64,000 bases of DNA from Mycolicibacter engbaekii (GCF_002101585.1 NZ_LQOT01000040.1:79548-143547); one strand, 5' to 3'. Positions 18,504 through 28,456 are shown, counted from the first letter of the stretch. The notes: generated from the letters alone by a model not told the origin. Translations and numbers: made by a program.

Positions 18504-18526
18504 GCGGACCGAACGGGCGATTCTGA

Positions 18527-19600
18527 ATGCTTGACTTCGCGGCGCTGCCGCCTGAGATCAATTCTGCTCGCATGTACACCGGGGCAGGTTCGGGTCCGTT
18601 GATGGCCGCGGCGTCTGCATGGGACAGCCTGGCCCTCCAGCTCGAGCTGGCCGCGGTCGGTTACTCCGAGGCGCTGGCAGCGCTGCACGGGCCCAGCTGG
18701 TCGGGTCCGGCGGCGGCCGCCATGGCCGCCGCCGCGACGCCCTACATCGCGTGGCTGACCCAGACGGCAGTTCAGGCCGAGCAGGCAGCCATGCAGGCCC
18801 GGATGGCGGCCGCGGCTTACGAAGCCGCGTTTGCCGCCACCGTGCCCCCTGTCACGGTTGCAGCCAACCGCAGCCTGTTGTCGTCGCTGATCGCGACGAA
18901 CTTCTTTGGTCAGAACCTCCCGGCGATCGCAGCTACCGAGGCCGCCTACGCGGAGATGTGGGCGCAAGACGTGGTCGCCATGTACGGCTACGCCGCGGCG
19001 TCCGGGCCGGCCGCCTCATTAGAGAGCTTCGAGGAGCCTCCGCCGACCACCAACCCCGCTACCGGGCTGGCCCAGAGTGCAGCAGCCTCCCCGGCCCCGA
19101 CCGCGCCCACCTCGACGCCCGCTCCAAACCCGTGGCTTGACGCCTACACCGACGTCATCGCGCTACACCAGTACTTCAACACCTACACCCGATTCACCCA
19201 GATACCGATCCAGATAGAACTCACCAGTGGGACGTGGGGATCTTTGATCTTCAAGCTCGCCGAGGCCGCCGTGCCGAAAAAGATCTCGGCGGTCCTGCCG
19301 GCCGCAGGGCTCGGGGCAGCGTCGTCGGGTGCTCACGCGGCAGTGCACGCCCGGGCAGCCACGGCGATGCCCCTGGGCAAGTTGTCGGTTCCGCAGAGCT
19401 GGACGGCGGCGGTACCGACCGACTCCCCCGCGCTGCGGCTGACCAGTGCAAGCATGCCGACCGGCCCTGCGGCAGGCGCGAACCCGCACATGATGGTTCC
19501 ACCCGTGGGCTCCGGGGCACAGCAACGCGCCAAGGGAACCCCCGTGATGCGCACGCTCGACCGCCGATTCCGGATGCCCCGTCCGGCGTGGGCCGGGTAG
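18527..19600 (+). CDS. PPE family protein (PPE-SVP)
   Basis: A 357-residue second PPE protein, 23 bp after the first and probably in one operon. Its PPE domain parallels the neighbour ([52 protein letters not shown]), indicating tandem duplication followed by divergence. The Ala/Pro/Thr linker at ~180-205 is followed by [14 protein letters not shown], a textbook SVP motif, and the C-terminus [16 protein letters not shown]. Export by an ESX system is expected from the family. It converges with the next gene. Confidence 0.93.
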   Translation: MLDFAALPPEINSARMYTGAGSGPLMAAASAWDSLALQLELAAVGYSEALAALHGPSWSGPAAAAMAAAATPYIAWLTQTAVQAEQAAMQARMAAAAYEAAFAATVPPVTVAANRSLLSSLIATNFFGQNLPAIAATEAAYAEMWAQDVVAMYGYAAASGPAASLESFEEPPPTTNPATGLAQSAAASPAPTAPTSTPAPNPWLDAYTDVIALHQYFNTYTRFTQIPIQIELTSGTWGSLIFKLAEAAVPKKISAVLPAAGLGAASSGAHAAVHARAATAMPLGKLSVPQSWTAAVPTDSPALRLTSASMPTGPAAGANPHMMVPPVGSGAQQRAKGTPVMRTLDRRFRMPRPAWAG

Positions 19601-19607
19601 CCGGACC

Positions 19608-20138
19608 TCACAAGGTGGTGACCCCGTCTGCCGCCCCGTCACCGTCGCTGTCGGTGAGCTTGACGTCCCATCTCCCGTCGCCGTCGGTGTCGACATAGGC
19701 GGCGCCGTAGCCGCCCGCGCCGTCGCCGATCAGCACCCGGTCAGCCCGGCCATCGCCGTCGAAGTCGAGCAAACGGTCGTTGAGGCGGCCATCGCCGTCG
19801 AAATCCACCAGCGGACCGCCGGTGTGCTCGCCGTCGTCGAGGCCCATCCAGCGCAGCCCGCCCGAGCGGTCGGCTGAGCTCGCCGCCAGTCCGTGCCCCC
19901 AGGTGCCCGACCCGTCGTCGCCGAAGGAGGCCTCGGGGATGCCGTCGTCGTCCAGATCCAGCAGCAGGTGATCGGCTACTCCGTCGCCGTCCAAGTCGAC
20001 CAGGGCGTCGTCACGCAGTCCGTCCCCGTCGAAGTCGAGGCTGATGGCGTCGGCCAGACCGTCGCCATCCAGATCGAGGTCCGGCGGACCGGTCCACATG
20101 GTGGCCGAACCCATCCCGTCGCCCAGGCAGTAGTCCAT
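19608..20138 (-). CDS. Aspartate/glycine-repeat calcium-binding-like protein (Rv3906c-like)
   Basis: A 176-residue protein made almost wholly of DxDGDGxxD-type loops (DLDGDGLAD, DFDGDGLRD, DLDGDGVAD, DLDDDGIPE, DFDGDGRLN, DFDGDGRAD, DTDGDGRWD, DSDGDGAAD). These resemble EF-hand-like, dockerin or thrombospondin type 3 calcium loops. No signal peptide is evident, although it may leave by a non-classical route. The H37Rv relative has been labelled pullulanase-like, which the sequence does not support. The stop is 7 bp from the PPE stop. Function unknown. Confidence 0.82.
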   Translation of the reverse strand: MDYCLGDGMGSATMWTGPPDLDLDGDGLADAISLDFDGDGLRDDALVDLDGDGVADHLLLDLDDDGIPEASFGDDGSGTWGHGLAASSADRSGGLRWMGLDDGEHTGGPLVDFDGDGRLNDRLLDFDGDGRADRVLIGDGAGGYGAAYVDTDGDGRWDVKLTDSDGDGAADGVTTL

Positions 20139-20162
20139 ACCTGCTCAGACGGGGCGGGGGCG

Positions 20163-21605
20163 CTAGCGGTTCCCCTGGGTCTGCCACCAGGCCAGCAGTT
20201 CGGCCGTGGCCTCCTGGCGGGTCAGCGGTCCGCGCTCCAGGCGCAGCTCCTTGAGATAGCTCCACGCCCGGCCGACCTGCGGCCCGGCGGGGATGTCGAG
20301 CAGGGCCATGATCTCGTTGCCGTCCAGATCCGGTCGGACCCGCTGCAGGTCCTCCTGCTCGGCCAGGACGGCGATCCGTTCTTCGAGCTGGTCGTAACTG
20401 GCCTGCAGGCGCGCCGCGCGCCGCTTGTTGCGGGTGGTGCAGTCTGCCCGGACGAGCTTGTGCAGGCGGCCCAGCAGAGGTCCCGCGTCGGTGACGTAGC
20501 GCCGCACCGCCGAGTCGGTCCACTTGCCGTCGCCGTAGCCGTGGAACCGCAGGTGCAGGTAGACCAGCTGGGAGACGTCGTCGACCATCTGTTTGGAGTA
20601 GCGCAGGGCGCGCATCCGCTTGCGAACCATTTTCGCGCCCACCACCTCGTGGTGATGGAAACTGACCCCGCCGTCGGCTTCGTGGCGACGGGTGGCCGGT
20701 TTGCCGATGTCGTGCAGCAGCGCAGCCCACCGCAGCACCAGGTCCGGGCCGTCGTCTTCGAGGTCGATCGCCTGGCGCAGCACGGTCAGCGAATGCTGGT
20801 AGACGTCTTTGTGCTGGTGGTGCTCATCGATCGCCATCCGCATGGCGCCGACTTCGGGCAGCACCACGTCGCCCATCCCGCTGGCCACCATCAGATCCAC
20901 CCCGGCGGCCGGGTCGGCGCCCACCAGCAGCTTGTCCAATTCCGCGGCGACCCGTTCCGGGGTGATGCGGCCCAGCTCGGGCGCCATGTCCTCGATCGCC
21001 GCGCGTACCCGCGGCGCCACCGTGAAACCGAGCTGGGAGACGAACCGGGCCGCCCGCAGCATGCGTAGCGGGTCGTCGCCGAAGGAATCCTCGGGGGCGG
21101 TCGGGGTGTCGAGCACACCGTCGCGCAGCGCCGCCAGCCCGCCCAGCGGGTCCACGAAGTCCCCCGGTCCGGCCGGGGTGATGTGGACCGCCATCGCATT
21201 GACGGTGAAGTCGCGGCGCACCAGATCGGCGTCGAGCGAGTCGCCGAAGCGCACTTCGGGATTGCGGGACACCCGGTCGTACTGGTCGGCGCGGAAGGTG
21301 GTGATCTCCACGCGCTGCCCCCGCAGTGCGGCGCCCACGGTGCCGAATTCGATGCCGGTGTCCCACATCGCGTCGGACCGGCCGCGCAGGATGTCCTGGA
21401 CCTGCTCGGGCCGCGCGTCGGTGGTGAAATCCAGGTCCGGGCTCGGCCGGCCCAGCAGCGCGTCGCGGACCGATCCCCCGACCAGGTAGAGCTGGTGACC
21501 GGCTGCAGAGAACATCTCGCCGAGGCTGCGCAGCAATTCGGCGTGCCGGTTCAGCGCGACGGCCGCCTTGGTTAGCAGGTCGGCGTCTTGATGGGCGTCA
21601 GGCAC
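20163..21605 (-). CDS. pcnA: CCA-adding tRNA nucleotidyltransferase
   Basis: A 480-residue class II nucleotidyltransferase that adds or repairs CCA at tRNA 3' ends. The active-site motif LVGGSVRDALLG is followed by DLDFTTDA (metal-binding Asp pair). RRDFTVNAMA, DPLRMLRAARF and the HD domain (LLHDIGKPATR, HHHE) follow. The start is GTG 21605 (MPDAHQDADLL). Upstream in-frame codons run through the 56-bp repeats and are not credible as coding. TAAGCT 8 nt ahead supports this start. Confidence 0.93.
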   Translation of the reverse strand: MPDAHQDADLLTKAAVALNRHAELLRSLGEMFSAAGHQLYLVGGSVRDALLGRPSPDLDFTTDARPEQVQDILRGRSDAMWDTGIEFGTVGAALRGQRVEITTFRADQYDRVSRNPEVRFGDSLDADLVRRDFTVNAMAVHITPAGPGDFVDPLGGLAALRDGVLDTPTAPEDSFGDDPLRMLRAARFVSQLGFTVAPRVRAAIEDMAPELGRITPERVAAELDKLLVGADPAAGVDLMVASGMGDVVLPEVGAMRMAIDEHHQHKDVYQHSLTVLRQAIDLEDDGPDLVLRWAALLHDIGKPATRRHEADGGVSFHHHEVVGAKMVRKRMRALRYSKQMVDDVSQLVYLHLRFHGYGDGKWTDSAVRRYVTDAGPLLGRLHKLVRADCTTRNKRRAARLQASYDQLEERIAVLAEQEDLQRVRPDLDGNEIMALLDIPAGPQVGRAWSYLKELRLERGPLTRQEATAELLAWWQTQGNR

Positions 21606-21619
21606 GTTCGGTGAGCTTA
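21606..21619 (-). promoter_or_regulatory. -10 box next to the pcnA start
   Basis: Minus-strand TAAGCT (21619-21614) is 8 nt before GTG 21605, so the transcript would have almost no leader. Confidence 0.4.
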
Positions 21620-21621
21620 GC

Positions 21622-21771
21622 GGGGATCGCGAGCGCGGCGAAGCCGGGCGAAGCGGGTCCCCGCCATAAGACCCCCCGGGGATCGCGAGCGCGGCGAAGC
21701 CGGGCGAAGCGGGTCCCCGCCACAAGACCCCCCGGGGACCGCGGCCGCGGCGAAGCCGGGCGAAGCGGCGA
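21622..21771. repeat. 56-bp tandem repeat, about 2.7 copies (MIRU/VNTR-like)
   Basis: Copies begin at 21622, 21678 and 21734. The first two are nearly identical (GGGGATCGCGAGCGCGGCGA ... AAGCGGGTCCCCGCC ...), differing by T/C in CCATAAG/CCACAAG. The third is diverged and cut short. The array sits exactly between the divergent pcnA and mutT4 promoters, a typical place for mycobacterial VNTR loci. Confidence 0.8.
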
Positions 21772-21800
21772 GGGAGGCAGGTCGGCCTGCGCGTGCCAGC

Positions 21801-21813
21801 TACTATCACATGG
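21801..21813 (+). promoter_or_regulatory. -10 box for a leaderless mutT4 transcript
   Basis: TACTAT (21801-21806) is 7 nt before GTG 21814, with no ribosome site between. It fixes the mutT4 start. Confidence 0.55.
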
Positions 21814-22578
21814 GTGTCGGCCGACGGCGGAGAAGCCAATTCGGGACGGCGCCGTCGGCGGCGCCGTGGTCGGCGCACGTCCGGACCGAAGCTCAACCAC
21901 GCCGAATCCCCCGCCACCGACGCCGCGCACAGCACCAGCGTGCCGCCCGGGCGGGCCGCGTCGGGTCGGCCCCGCACCGCGCGGCACGGACCGGAGCGCC
22001 TGCGCACCGTGCATGAGACATCCGCCGGCGGCCTCGTCGTGGACGGTATCGACGGTCCCCGCGAGGAACAGGTGGCCGCGCTGATCGGGCGGGTGGACCG
22101 GCGGGGCAGGATCTTGTGGTCCTTACCCAAGGGCCATATCGAGGTCGGTGAGACCGCCGAGCAGACCGCGATCCGCGAGGTCGCCGAGGAAACCGGTGTT
22201 CAGGGCAGCGTGCTGGCCTCCCTGGGCAGCATCGACTACTGGTTCGTCACCGACGGGCGCCGGGTGCACAAGACGGTGCACCACTATCTGATGCGGTTCG
22301 CCAGCGGCGAGCTGTGCGACGACGATGTGGAGGTCGCCGAAGTGGCGTGGGTGCCGATCCGGGAGCTGCCGTCCCGCTTGGCGTACGCCGACGAGCGCCG
22401 GCTGGCGCTGGTCGCCGACGAATTGATCGACCGCCTGCAGGCCGACGGCCCGGCCGCCCTGCCCCCGCTGCCGGCTTCGGCTCCCCGGCGCCGTCCGCAG
22501 ACGCACTCCCGCGCCCGCCCTACTCGTGCAGGCGAGCTCTCGCCGGACCCGAAGAACGGTCGCAGGCTGGACCCGTGA
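21814..22578 (+). CDS. mutT4: Nudix hydrolase MutT4
   Basis: A 254-residue Nudix hydrolase. A basic N-terminal tail ([11 protein letters not shown]) leads to the catalytic core at ~70-200. The Nudix box reads [20 protein letters not shown] followed by TG. PLPKGH-type LWSLPKGH precedes it. Relatives hydrolyse nucleotide pyrophosphates, with a proposed sanitising role. The C-terminus is Arg/Pro-rich. The GTG at 21814 is chosen from its leaderless promoter. The stop overlaps the next start by GTGA. Confidence 0.9.
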   Translation: MSADGGEANSGRRRRRRRGRRTSGPKLNHAESPATDAAHSTSVPPGRAASGRPRTARHGPERLRTVHETSAGGLVVDGIDGPREEQVAALIGRVDRRGRILWSLPKGHIEVGETAEQTAIREVAEETGVQGSVLASLGSIDYWFVTDGRRVHKTVHHYLMRFASGELCDDDVEVAEVAWVPIRELPSRLAYADERRLALVADELIDRLQADGPAALPPLPASAPRRRPQTHSRARPTRAGELSPDPKNGRRLDP

Positions 22579-24965
22579 CCCACACGCGACGAAGCGGTGG
22601 GGGTCCCGTGCCGAGGCGGTTGGCAGCCCTCCCGGCGATGATCGCCGCGCTCCTGATGACTCTCGGCACGGCACTGTGCACCGCCGGACCGCATTCGGCG
22701 ACCGGCGAACCCGACGTCGCGCCGTTCGTCCAGATCCGCGTCGACCGCGTCACCCCGGACATCGTCACCACCTCCAGCGCCCCGCTGGTCACGGTCGCGG
22801 GCACGGTGACCAATGTCGGCGACCGGCCGGTCCGCGACGTCATGGTGCGCCTGGAGCAGGCCGGCGCCGTCGCTTCGTCGGCCGGGCTGCGCACCGCCCT
22901 CACCGGTGCCCATGACCAATACCGTCCGGTCGGGCCGTTCAGCACCGTGGCCGCAGAACTGCAGCGCGGGCAGGAAGCCCGCTTCACGCTGTCCGCCCCA
23001 CTGCGTTCGGCCAGCCAGCCGGCCCTGGGTGTCGACCTTCCGGGCATTTATCCGGTGCTGGTGAACGTCAACGGCACGCCCGACTACGGCACGCCGACCC
23101 GGCTCGACGACGCCCGGTTCCTGCTGCCGGTGACCGGTCTGCCCAAAACCGACCCGGACTCCGATGGCGTCGCCGGGACGGTCCCGCCCGACATCTCCCA
23201 CCCGGTGCGGCTCACCATGTTCTGGCCGCTGGCCGATCGGCCCCGGCTGACCCCGGGGGCACCCGGGGGCACCCGGCCGGTGCGGCTCACCGACGACGAC
23301 CTGGCGGCGTCGCTGGCGCCCGGCGGTCGCCTGGAGGCGCTGCTGTCGGCGGCCGAGTTCGCCACCAGCCCGGCGGTCGACGCCAACGGGGTGGTCAACC
23401 GGGCGTTATGCCTGGCCGTCGACCCGGACCTGCTGGTGACGGTCAACGCGATGACCGACGGCTACGTGGTCGCCGACTCCCCCGAGAGCACGGCCTCGCA
23501 TCCGGGCAGCGGCCGCGACGCCGCCCGGTCCTGGCTGGAAAGGCTGCGGCGGCTGGCGCAGCGCACCTGTGTCGCGGCCACCCCCTACGCGCAGGCCGAC
23601 CTGGACGCCTTGGCGCGGGTGGGCGACGCCCGGCTGGCGGCGATAGCGGTGGCCAAGCCGGCCGACATCGTCGACCGCATCCTGCAGGTGAGCTCGACCC
23701 GCGGTGCGGTCCTGCTCGGCGACGGCCGGCTGACGGCGGCTTCGGCGGACCTGATCGGCACGCAGGGCGACGCGGTGGTGGTCGCTGCCGGTGACTGTTC
23801 GGCCCGCGAGTCCGGCGTCACCGCCGACGTCACGCCGCGGCGGTTGTCCCCACAGTTGGTCTTCTCGCCGTATGACCCCGCCGTCGGCGCGGCGCTGGCC
23901 GCCGTGGGCACCGAACCGGCCACGCCCAGCTATCTGGACGGTTCGCTGACGGTGCGGCTGCACCACGACTCGGCGCTGGCCCGTCGCCAGGACGCGCTCG
24001 GCTCGATGCTGTGGCGCGCGCTGGAATCCCCCGAGGACCCTGCCGCGCCGCGCAACGAGATTCTGATGCCGCCGGCCTACTGGAAGCCCCGCGCCGATGA
24101 CGCGCGAGCGGTGCTGAGCACCTTGGCCACCGCCTTGCGGTCCGGGCTGGCGGTGGCCCGGCCTCTGACCGCCCTGATCGCCGAGTCGCGCGACGTCACC
24201 GCCCCGCCCGCGGGCCCGCTGCCGGCCCAGCAACCGGCCGGCGGCTTCGGGCCGGAGGTCGTAGGCATGGTGGCCGGCGACATCGCCCGGCTGTGGGGCT
24301 TGACCTCGGCGTTGACCACCGACGCCCGCACCGGGCTGACCGGTGAGGCCTACACGGCCCCGCTCGCCGAGGGCATGTTGCGGGCCCTGACCCAGACCGA
24401 ACCGGTCAATGCCCGCAACGGCCTGGCCGCGCAGCGGCTGGGGGTCATCGGCACCACCGTCGCCGACCTGATCGGCGGGGTCACCATCGTCCATCCCGCC
24501 GACTCCTACACCCTGGCCACCGAGCACAGCCCGCTGCCGCTGGCGCTGCGCAACGACCTGGCGGTCCCGATCCGGGTTCGGCTGCACGTCGACGCCCCGC
24601 CCGGGATGTCGGTCACCGATGTCGGCGAGTTGGAGCTGCCGCCGGGATATCTGCCGCTGCGGGTTCCAGTCGAGGTACGCGTCAACCAGCACTTCGTGGT
24701 CGATGCCGCGCTGCAGACCCCCGACGGGCTGCCCCTGGGCGAGTCGGTGCGGCTGTCAGTGCACTCCAACGCCTACGGCATGGTGCTGTTCCTGTTCACC
24801 ATGACCGCGGCGGCGGCGCTCACGGTGCTGACCGGGCGACGGCTGTGGCACCGTTTCCGCGGCCAGCCCGACCGCGCCGACCTGGACCGGCCCGAGCCGC
24901 TCCCGGACCAGCCGCCTGCCGCCGAGCCGGCGCGGGTGCCCGCAGATGACGGCGGAGACCGGTGA
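22575..24965 (+). CDS. DUF6049 family secreted/membrane protein (Rv3909-like)
   Basis: A 796-residue envelope protein. The N-terminal signal sequence is at ~13-35 ([21 protein letters not shown]). A long extracytoplasmic region begins with a beta-sandwich ([24 protein letters not shown]) and ends with another ([20 protein letters not shown]). One C-terminal membrane segment ([19 protein letters not shown]) and a basic-acidic cytosolic tail follow. It always sits between mutT4 and murJ and overlaps both by 4 nt, suggesting it acts with MurJ or in lipid II export. No activity is known to me. Confidence 0.88.
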   Translation: MTHTRRSGGGPVPRRLAALPAMIAALLMTLGTALCTAGPHSATGEPDVAPFVQIRVDRVTPDIVTTSSAPLVTVAGTVTNVGDRPVRDVMVRLEQAGAVASSAGLRTALTGAHDQYRPVGPFSTVAAELQRGQEARFTLSAPLRSASQPALGVDLPGIYPVLVNVNGTPDYGTPTRLDDARFLLPVTGLPKTDPDSDGVAGTVPPDISHPVRLTMFWPLADRPRLTPGAPGGTRPVRLTDDDLAASLAPGGRLEALLSAAEFATSPAVDANGVVNRALCLAVDPDLLVTVNAMTDGYVVADSPESTASHPGSGRDAARSWLERLRRLAQRTCVAATPYAQADLDALARVGDARLAAIAVAKPADIVDRILQVSSTRGAVLLGDGRLTAASADLIGTQGDAVVVAAGDCSARESGVTADVTPRRLSPQLVFSPYDPAVGAALAAVGTEPATPSYLDGSLTVRLHHDSALARRQDALGSMLWRALESPEDPAAPRNEILMPPAYWKPRADDARAVLSTLATALRSGLAVARPLTALIAESRDVTAPPAGPLPAQQPAGGFGPEVVGMVAGDIARLWGLTSALTTDARTGLTGEAYTAPLAEGMLRALTQTEPVNARNGLAAQRLGVIGTTVADLIGGVTIVHPADSYTLATEHSPLPLALRNDLAVPIRVRLHVDAPPGMSVTDVGELELPPGYLPLRVPVEVRVNQHFVVDAALQTPDGLPLGESVRLSVHSNAYGMVLFLFTMTAAAALTVLTGRRLWHRFRGQPDRADLDRPEPLPDQPPAAEPARVPADDGGDR

Positions 24966-27900
24966 GCACGCCCGCATCGCAACCGGCCCGCCCCGAGCTC
25001 AGCGACGCCGCGGTGGTGTCGCGCTCCTGGGGGATGGCACTGGCCACGCTGGTCAGCCGGATCACCGGATTCGTTCGGGTGGTGCTGCTGGCGGCGATCC
25101 TGGGCGCGGCGTTGTCGAGCGCCTTCTCGGTGGCCAACCAGCTGCCGAATCAGATCGCCGCGCTGGTGCTGGAGGCGACCTTCACCGCGATCTTCGTGCC
25201 GGTGCTGGCCCGCGCCGAACGTGACGACGCCGACGGCGGCGCGGCGTTCGTCCGCCGGCTGGTCACGCTGGCCACCGCGCTGCTGCTGGCCACCACCGTG
25301 ATCTCGGTGGCGGCCGCCCCGCTGCTGGTCCGGCTGATGCTCGGTGGTGACCCGCAGGTCAACGAGGCGCTGACCATCGCATTCGCGTATCTGCTTCTGC
25401 CGCAGGTGATCTGTTACGGGTTGTCTTCGGTGTTCATGGCGATCCTGAACACCCGCAACATTTTTGGGCCGCCGGCCTGGGCGCCGGTGGTCAACAACGT
25501 GGTCGCGATCGCCACGTTGGTGCTCTACCTGCTGGTGCCGGGCGAACTGTCGGTGGACCCGGTGCGGATGGGCAACGCCAAGCTGCTGGTGCTCGGGGTC
25601 GGCACCACGGCCGGCGTCGTCGCCCAAACCGTCGTCCTGCTGGTGGCGATCCGGCGCGAGCACATCAGCCTGCGCCCGCTGTGGGGAATCGACGACCGCC
25701 TCAAGCGCTTCGGCACGATGGCCTCGGCCATGGTGCTCTATGTCCTGATCAGCCAGATCGGACTGGTGGTCACCAACCAGATCGCCAGCACGGCGGCTGC
25801 CTCCGGGCCGGCGATCTACTACTACGCCTGGCTGCTGCTGCAGTTGCCGTTCGGCATGATCGGCGTGACGGTGCTGACCGTGGTGATGCCCCGGTTGAGC
25901 CGCAACGCCGCCGCCGGCGACGACCCCGCGGTGCTGGCCGATCTGTCGCTGGCCACGCGGCTGATGATGATCACCCTGATCCCGATCGTGGCCGTGATGA
26001 CCGTCGCCGGCCCGGCGATCGGCAGCGCCCTGTTCGCCTACGGCAACTTCGGCAACGTCGACGCGGGATACCTGGGCGCCGCCGTCGCCATGTCGGCGTT
26101 CACGCTGATCCCCTACGCCATGGTGCTGCTGCAGTTGCGGGTCTTCTACGCGCGCGAACAACCGTGGACGCCGATCGCCATCATCGTGGTGATCACCGCG
26201 GTGAAGATCGGTGCCTCCGTCCTGGCCCCGCACCTGACCAGCGATCCGGACCTCGTCGCCGCCTACCTGGGGCTGGCCAACGGCCTGGGCTTTACCGCTG
26301 GGGCCGTCGTCGGACACCTGCTGCTGCGCCGCTCCCTGCGGCCGCCCGCCCGCCCCGGCATGCCCGCCGGGCACTGGCGACTGCTGGGGCCGGACGTGAT
26401 CCGCACCGTGCTGGTGACGTTGACCGCCTCCCTGGCTGCCGGCCTGGTGGCCGAGGTGACCGATCGAGTGCTGGGCCTGCAGGCGCTGACCGACCACGGC
26501 GCCGGGGGCTCGATGCTGCGCCTGCTGGTGCTGACGCTGGTGATGTTGCCGATCATCGGGGCGGTCATGGTGCGCGCCGGGGTGCCCGAAGCCGTGGCCG
26601 CACTGGCCGCGGTCCGCCGGCGGATGGGTTCACGGGCGCCGCAGGCCGGCGCGCCGAACCCGCCTGCTCGCGATCTCGACGTCCCGTACGCTGAGCACAA
26701 CTGTTTGCCCACAGTCGGCGGGGATGTGACAAACAATCCCGCCGCACACATGCCTGCGGAGCACATCGCCGGAGGCAGGACACCGAAAGGTGCGGAGGTG
26801 ACCAACATTCCTTCGGAGGGGGCGGGGCCTCGGGCCGCGTCGAGGACCGTTGCTCCGCAGGCTGCCCAGCGGGCCGCCGAGGCCCCCGGGCCGGCCAGCA
26901 ACGACAGCTTGCTGACCCCGGGGCTGAGCGTCGCCGGCGGTCGCTACCGGCTGCTGGTACGGCACGGCGGCACGCCGGTGCTGCAGTTCTGGCAGGCGCT
27001 GGACACCGCGCTGGACCGGCAGGTGGCGCTGACGTTCGTCGACCCGAACCAGACCATGCCCGACGACCAGCTCACCGGTGTGCTCACGCGAACCCAGCGG
27101 CTCAGTCAGATCGACGCACCCGGAATCGCCCGGGTGCTCGACGTGGTGCGCGTCGGTGCGGGCGGACTGGTGGTCTCCGAATGGGTGCGGGGCGCCTCCC
27201 TGCAGGAAGTCGCGGGTACGGCGCCGTCACCGGTCGGCGCGGGCCGCGCGATCCGATCGCTGGCCAGCGCCGCCGAGGCCGCCCACCACAACGGCGTGGC
27301 CCTGTCCATCGACAACCCGGCGCGGGTGCGGGTCAGCATCGACGGCGACGTCACCCTGGCCTTCCCCGCCACCCTGCCCGACACCAAACCCGAGGACGAC
27401 ATTCGCGGCATCGGGGCCACCCTCTACGCGCTGCTGGTCAACCGGTGGCCGCTGGCCGACGCCGGGACGGGTTCCGAAGGCGGCCTGCAACCGGCCGACC
27501 GCGACGAGAACGGCAACCCGATCCCGCCGGACGCGATCAACCCCGACATCCCCTTCCAGATCTCGGCGGCCGCCAGTCATGCCATCGCGCCCGACGGCGG
27601 GATCCGCGGCGCGTCGACGCTGTCGAACCTGCTGCAGCAGGCCACGGCCCTGCACGAACAGACCGAGCTGCTGGGCCCGGTCGCCGACGAGCCGCCCCGG
27701 CCGGCGCCCGCGCCGCCGGACGACCAGACACGCGCCGACCGGCGCCGCCGGGTGCTGATCGGACTGGGCATCGGTGGCGCCGTCATCCTGGTGGCGCTGC
27801 TGGTGCTGGCCTCGGTGCTCAACCGCATCTTCGGCGACGTCAACGGGTTGGACAAGACCGAACTGGGCCTGAGCAGCCCGTCGGCGTCGGCCCTGCCCGG

Positions 27901-28366
27901 CGCAGCCGGGCCGAGTGGCGTGGTGAAGCCCATCCAGGCGACGGTGTTCTCCCCCGGCGGCGAGGCCGACCGGCCCCAGGACGCCGGGCTGGCAATCGAC
28001 GGGAACCCGGCCACCGCCTGGTCCACCGACACCTATTCCGATCCCGTGCCCTTCCCGAACTTCAAGAACGGGGTGGGCCTGATCCTGCAGCTGCCCAGCC
28101 CCACGGTGATCGGCAGCGTCTCGCTGAACGTGTCCAGCACCGGCACCCGCGTCGAGCTGCGGTCCGCATCGACACCCAAGCCGGCGCGGCTGGAGGACAC
28201 CACCCTGCTGGCGCCTGCGAAGACGCTGCACCCGGGTTCCAACAAGATCACCGCCGACTCGGCCGCCCCGACATCGAACCTGCTGGTCTGGATCACCACG
28301 ATGGGCAACACCGGTGGGGAGAGCCGCACGCAGATCTCCGAGATCACCGTGCAGGCGGCGTCCTAG
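24962..28366 (+). CDS. murJ: MurJ lipid II flippase fused to a pseudokinase and extracellular domain (MviN)
   Basis: A 1134-residue protein. Residues ~15-550 are the MurJ core with about 14 membrane segments (SRITGFVRVVLLAAILG; ARTxxFYARE-type VFYAREQPWTP), which flips lipid II. A Pro/Ala linker leads to a pseudokinase at ~659-910: the kinase fold is recognisable (GGRYRLLVRHGG, VALTFVD, DIRGIGATLYALLVNRWPL) but the HRD and DFG motifs are absent (HHNGVALSIDN). A membrane helix lies at ~929-955. The rest is an outer discoidin-like domain (DGNPATAWSTDTY). In M. tuberculosis PknB phosphorylates the tail and FhaA binds it; fhaA and pknB are in this window. Confidence 0.95.
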   Translation: MSTPASQPARPELSDAAVVSRSWGMALATLVSRITGFVRVVLLAAILGAALSSAFSVANQLPNQIAALVLEATFTAIFVPVLARAERDDADGGAAFVRRLVTLATALLLATTVISVAAAPLLVRLMLGGDPQVNEALTIAFAYLLLPQVICYGLSSVFMAILNTRNIFGPPAWAPVVNNVVAIATLVLYLLVPGELSVDPVRMGNAKLLVLGVGTTAGVVAQTVVLLVAIRREHISLRPLWGIDDRLKRFGTMASAMVLYVLISQIGLVVTNQIASTAAASGPAIYYYAWLLLQLPFGMIGVTVLTVVMPRLSRNAAAGDDPAVLADLSLATRLMMITLIPIVAVMTVAGPAIGSALFAYGNFGNVDAGYLGAAVAMSAFTLIPYAMVLLQLRVFYAREQPWTPIAIIVVITAVKIGASVLAPHLTSDPDLVAAYLGLANGLGFTAGAVVGHLLLRRSLRPPARPGMPAGHWRLLGPDVIRTVLVTLTASLAAGLVAEVTDRVLGLQALTDHGAGGSMLRLLVLTLVMLPIIGAVMVRAGVPEAVAALAAVRRRMGSRAPQAGAPNPPARDLDVPYAEHNCLPTVGGDVTNNPAAHMPAEHIAGGRTPKGAEVTNIPSEGAGPRAASRTVAPQAAQRAAEAPGPASNDSLLTPGLSVAGGRYRLLVRHGGTPVLQFWQALDTALDRQVALTFVDPNQTMPDDQLTGVLTRTQRLSQIDAPGIARVLDVVRVGAGGLVVSEWVRGASLQEVAGTAPSPVGAGRAIRSLASAAEAAHHNGVALSIDNPARVRVSIDGDVTLAFPATLPDTKPEDDIRGIGATLYALLVNRWPLADAGTGSEGGLQPADRDENGNPIPPDAINPDIPFQISAAASHAIAPDGGIRGASTLSNLLQQATALHEQTELLGPVADEPPRPAPAPPDDQTRADRRRRVLIGLGIGGAVILVALLVLASVLNRIFGDVNGLDKTELGLSSPSASALPGAAGPSGVVKPIQATVFSPGGEADRPQDAGLAIDGNPATAWSTDTYSDPVPFPNFKNGVGLILQLPSPTVIGSVSLNVSSTGTRVELRSASTPKPARLEDTTLLAPAKTLHPGSNKITADSAAPTSNLLVWITTMGNTGGESRTQISEITVQAAS

Positions 28367-28443
28367 CCGGTCGCCGTGCGCGCCCCCACCCGGGGCCTGT
28401 GCACAAGGCGATCGGGTGAAGTACCGACCGGGTCGCCGCTGAT

Positions 28444-28456
28444 TACTGTCCGGCCC
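28444..28456 (+). promoter_or_regulatory. -10 box for a leaderless sigM transcript
   Basis: TACTGT (28444-28449) is 7 nt before ATG 28457. It favours this ATG over upstream in-frame starts. Confidence 0.5.

Noticed and set aside
21622..21771. CRISPR array
   Set aside because: The 56-bp units are contiguous with no unique spacers and there are no cas genes.
21606..22130. N-terminal extension of pcnA through the tandem repeats
   Set aside because: The added 175 residues translate the 56-bp repeats and the mutT4 start region; the conserved protein begins at GTG 21605.
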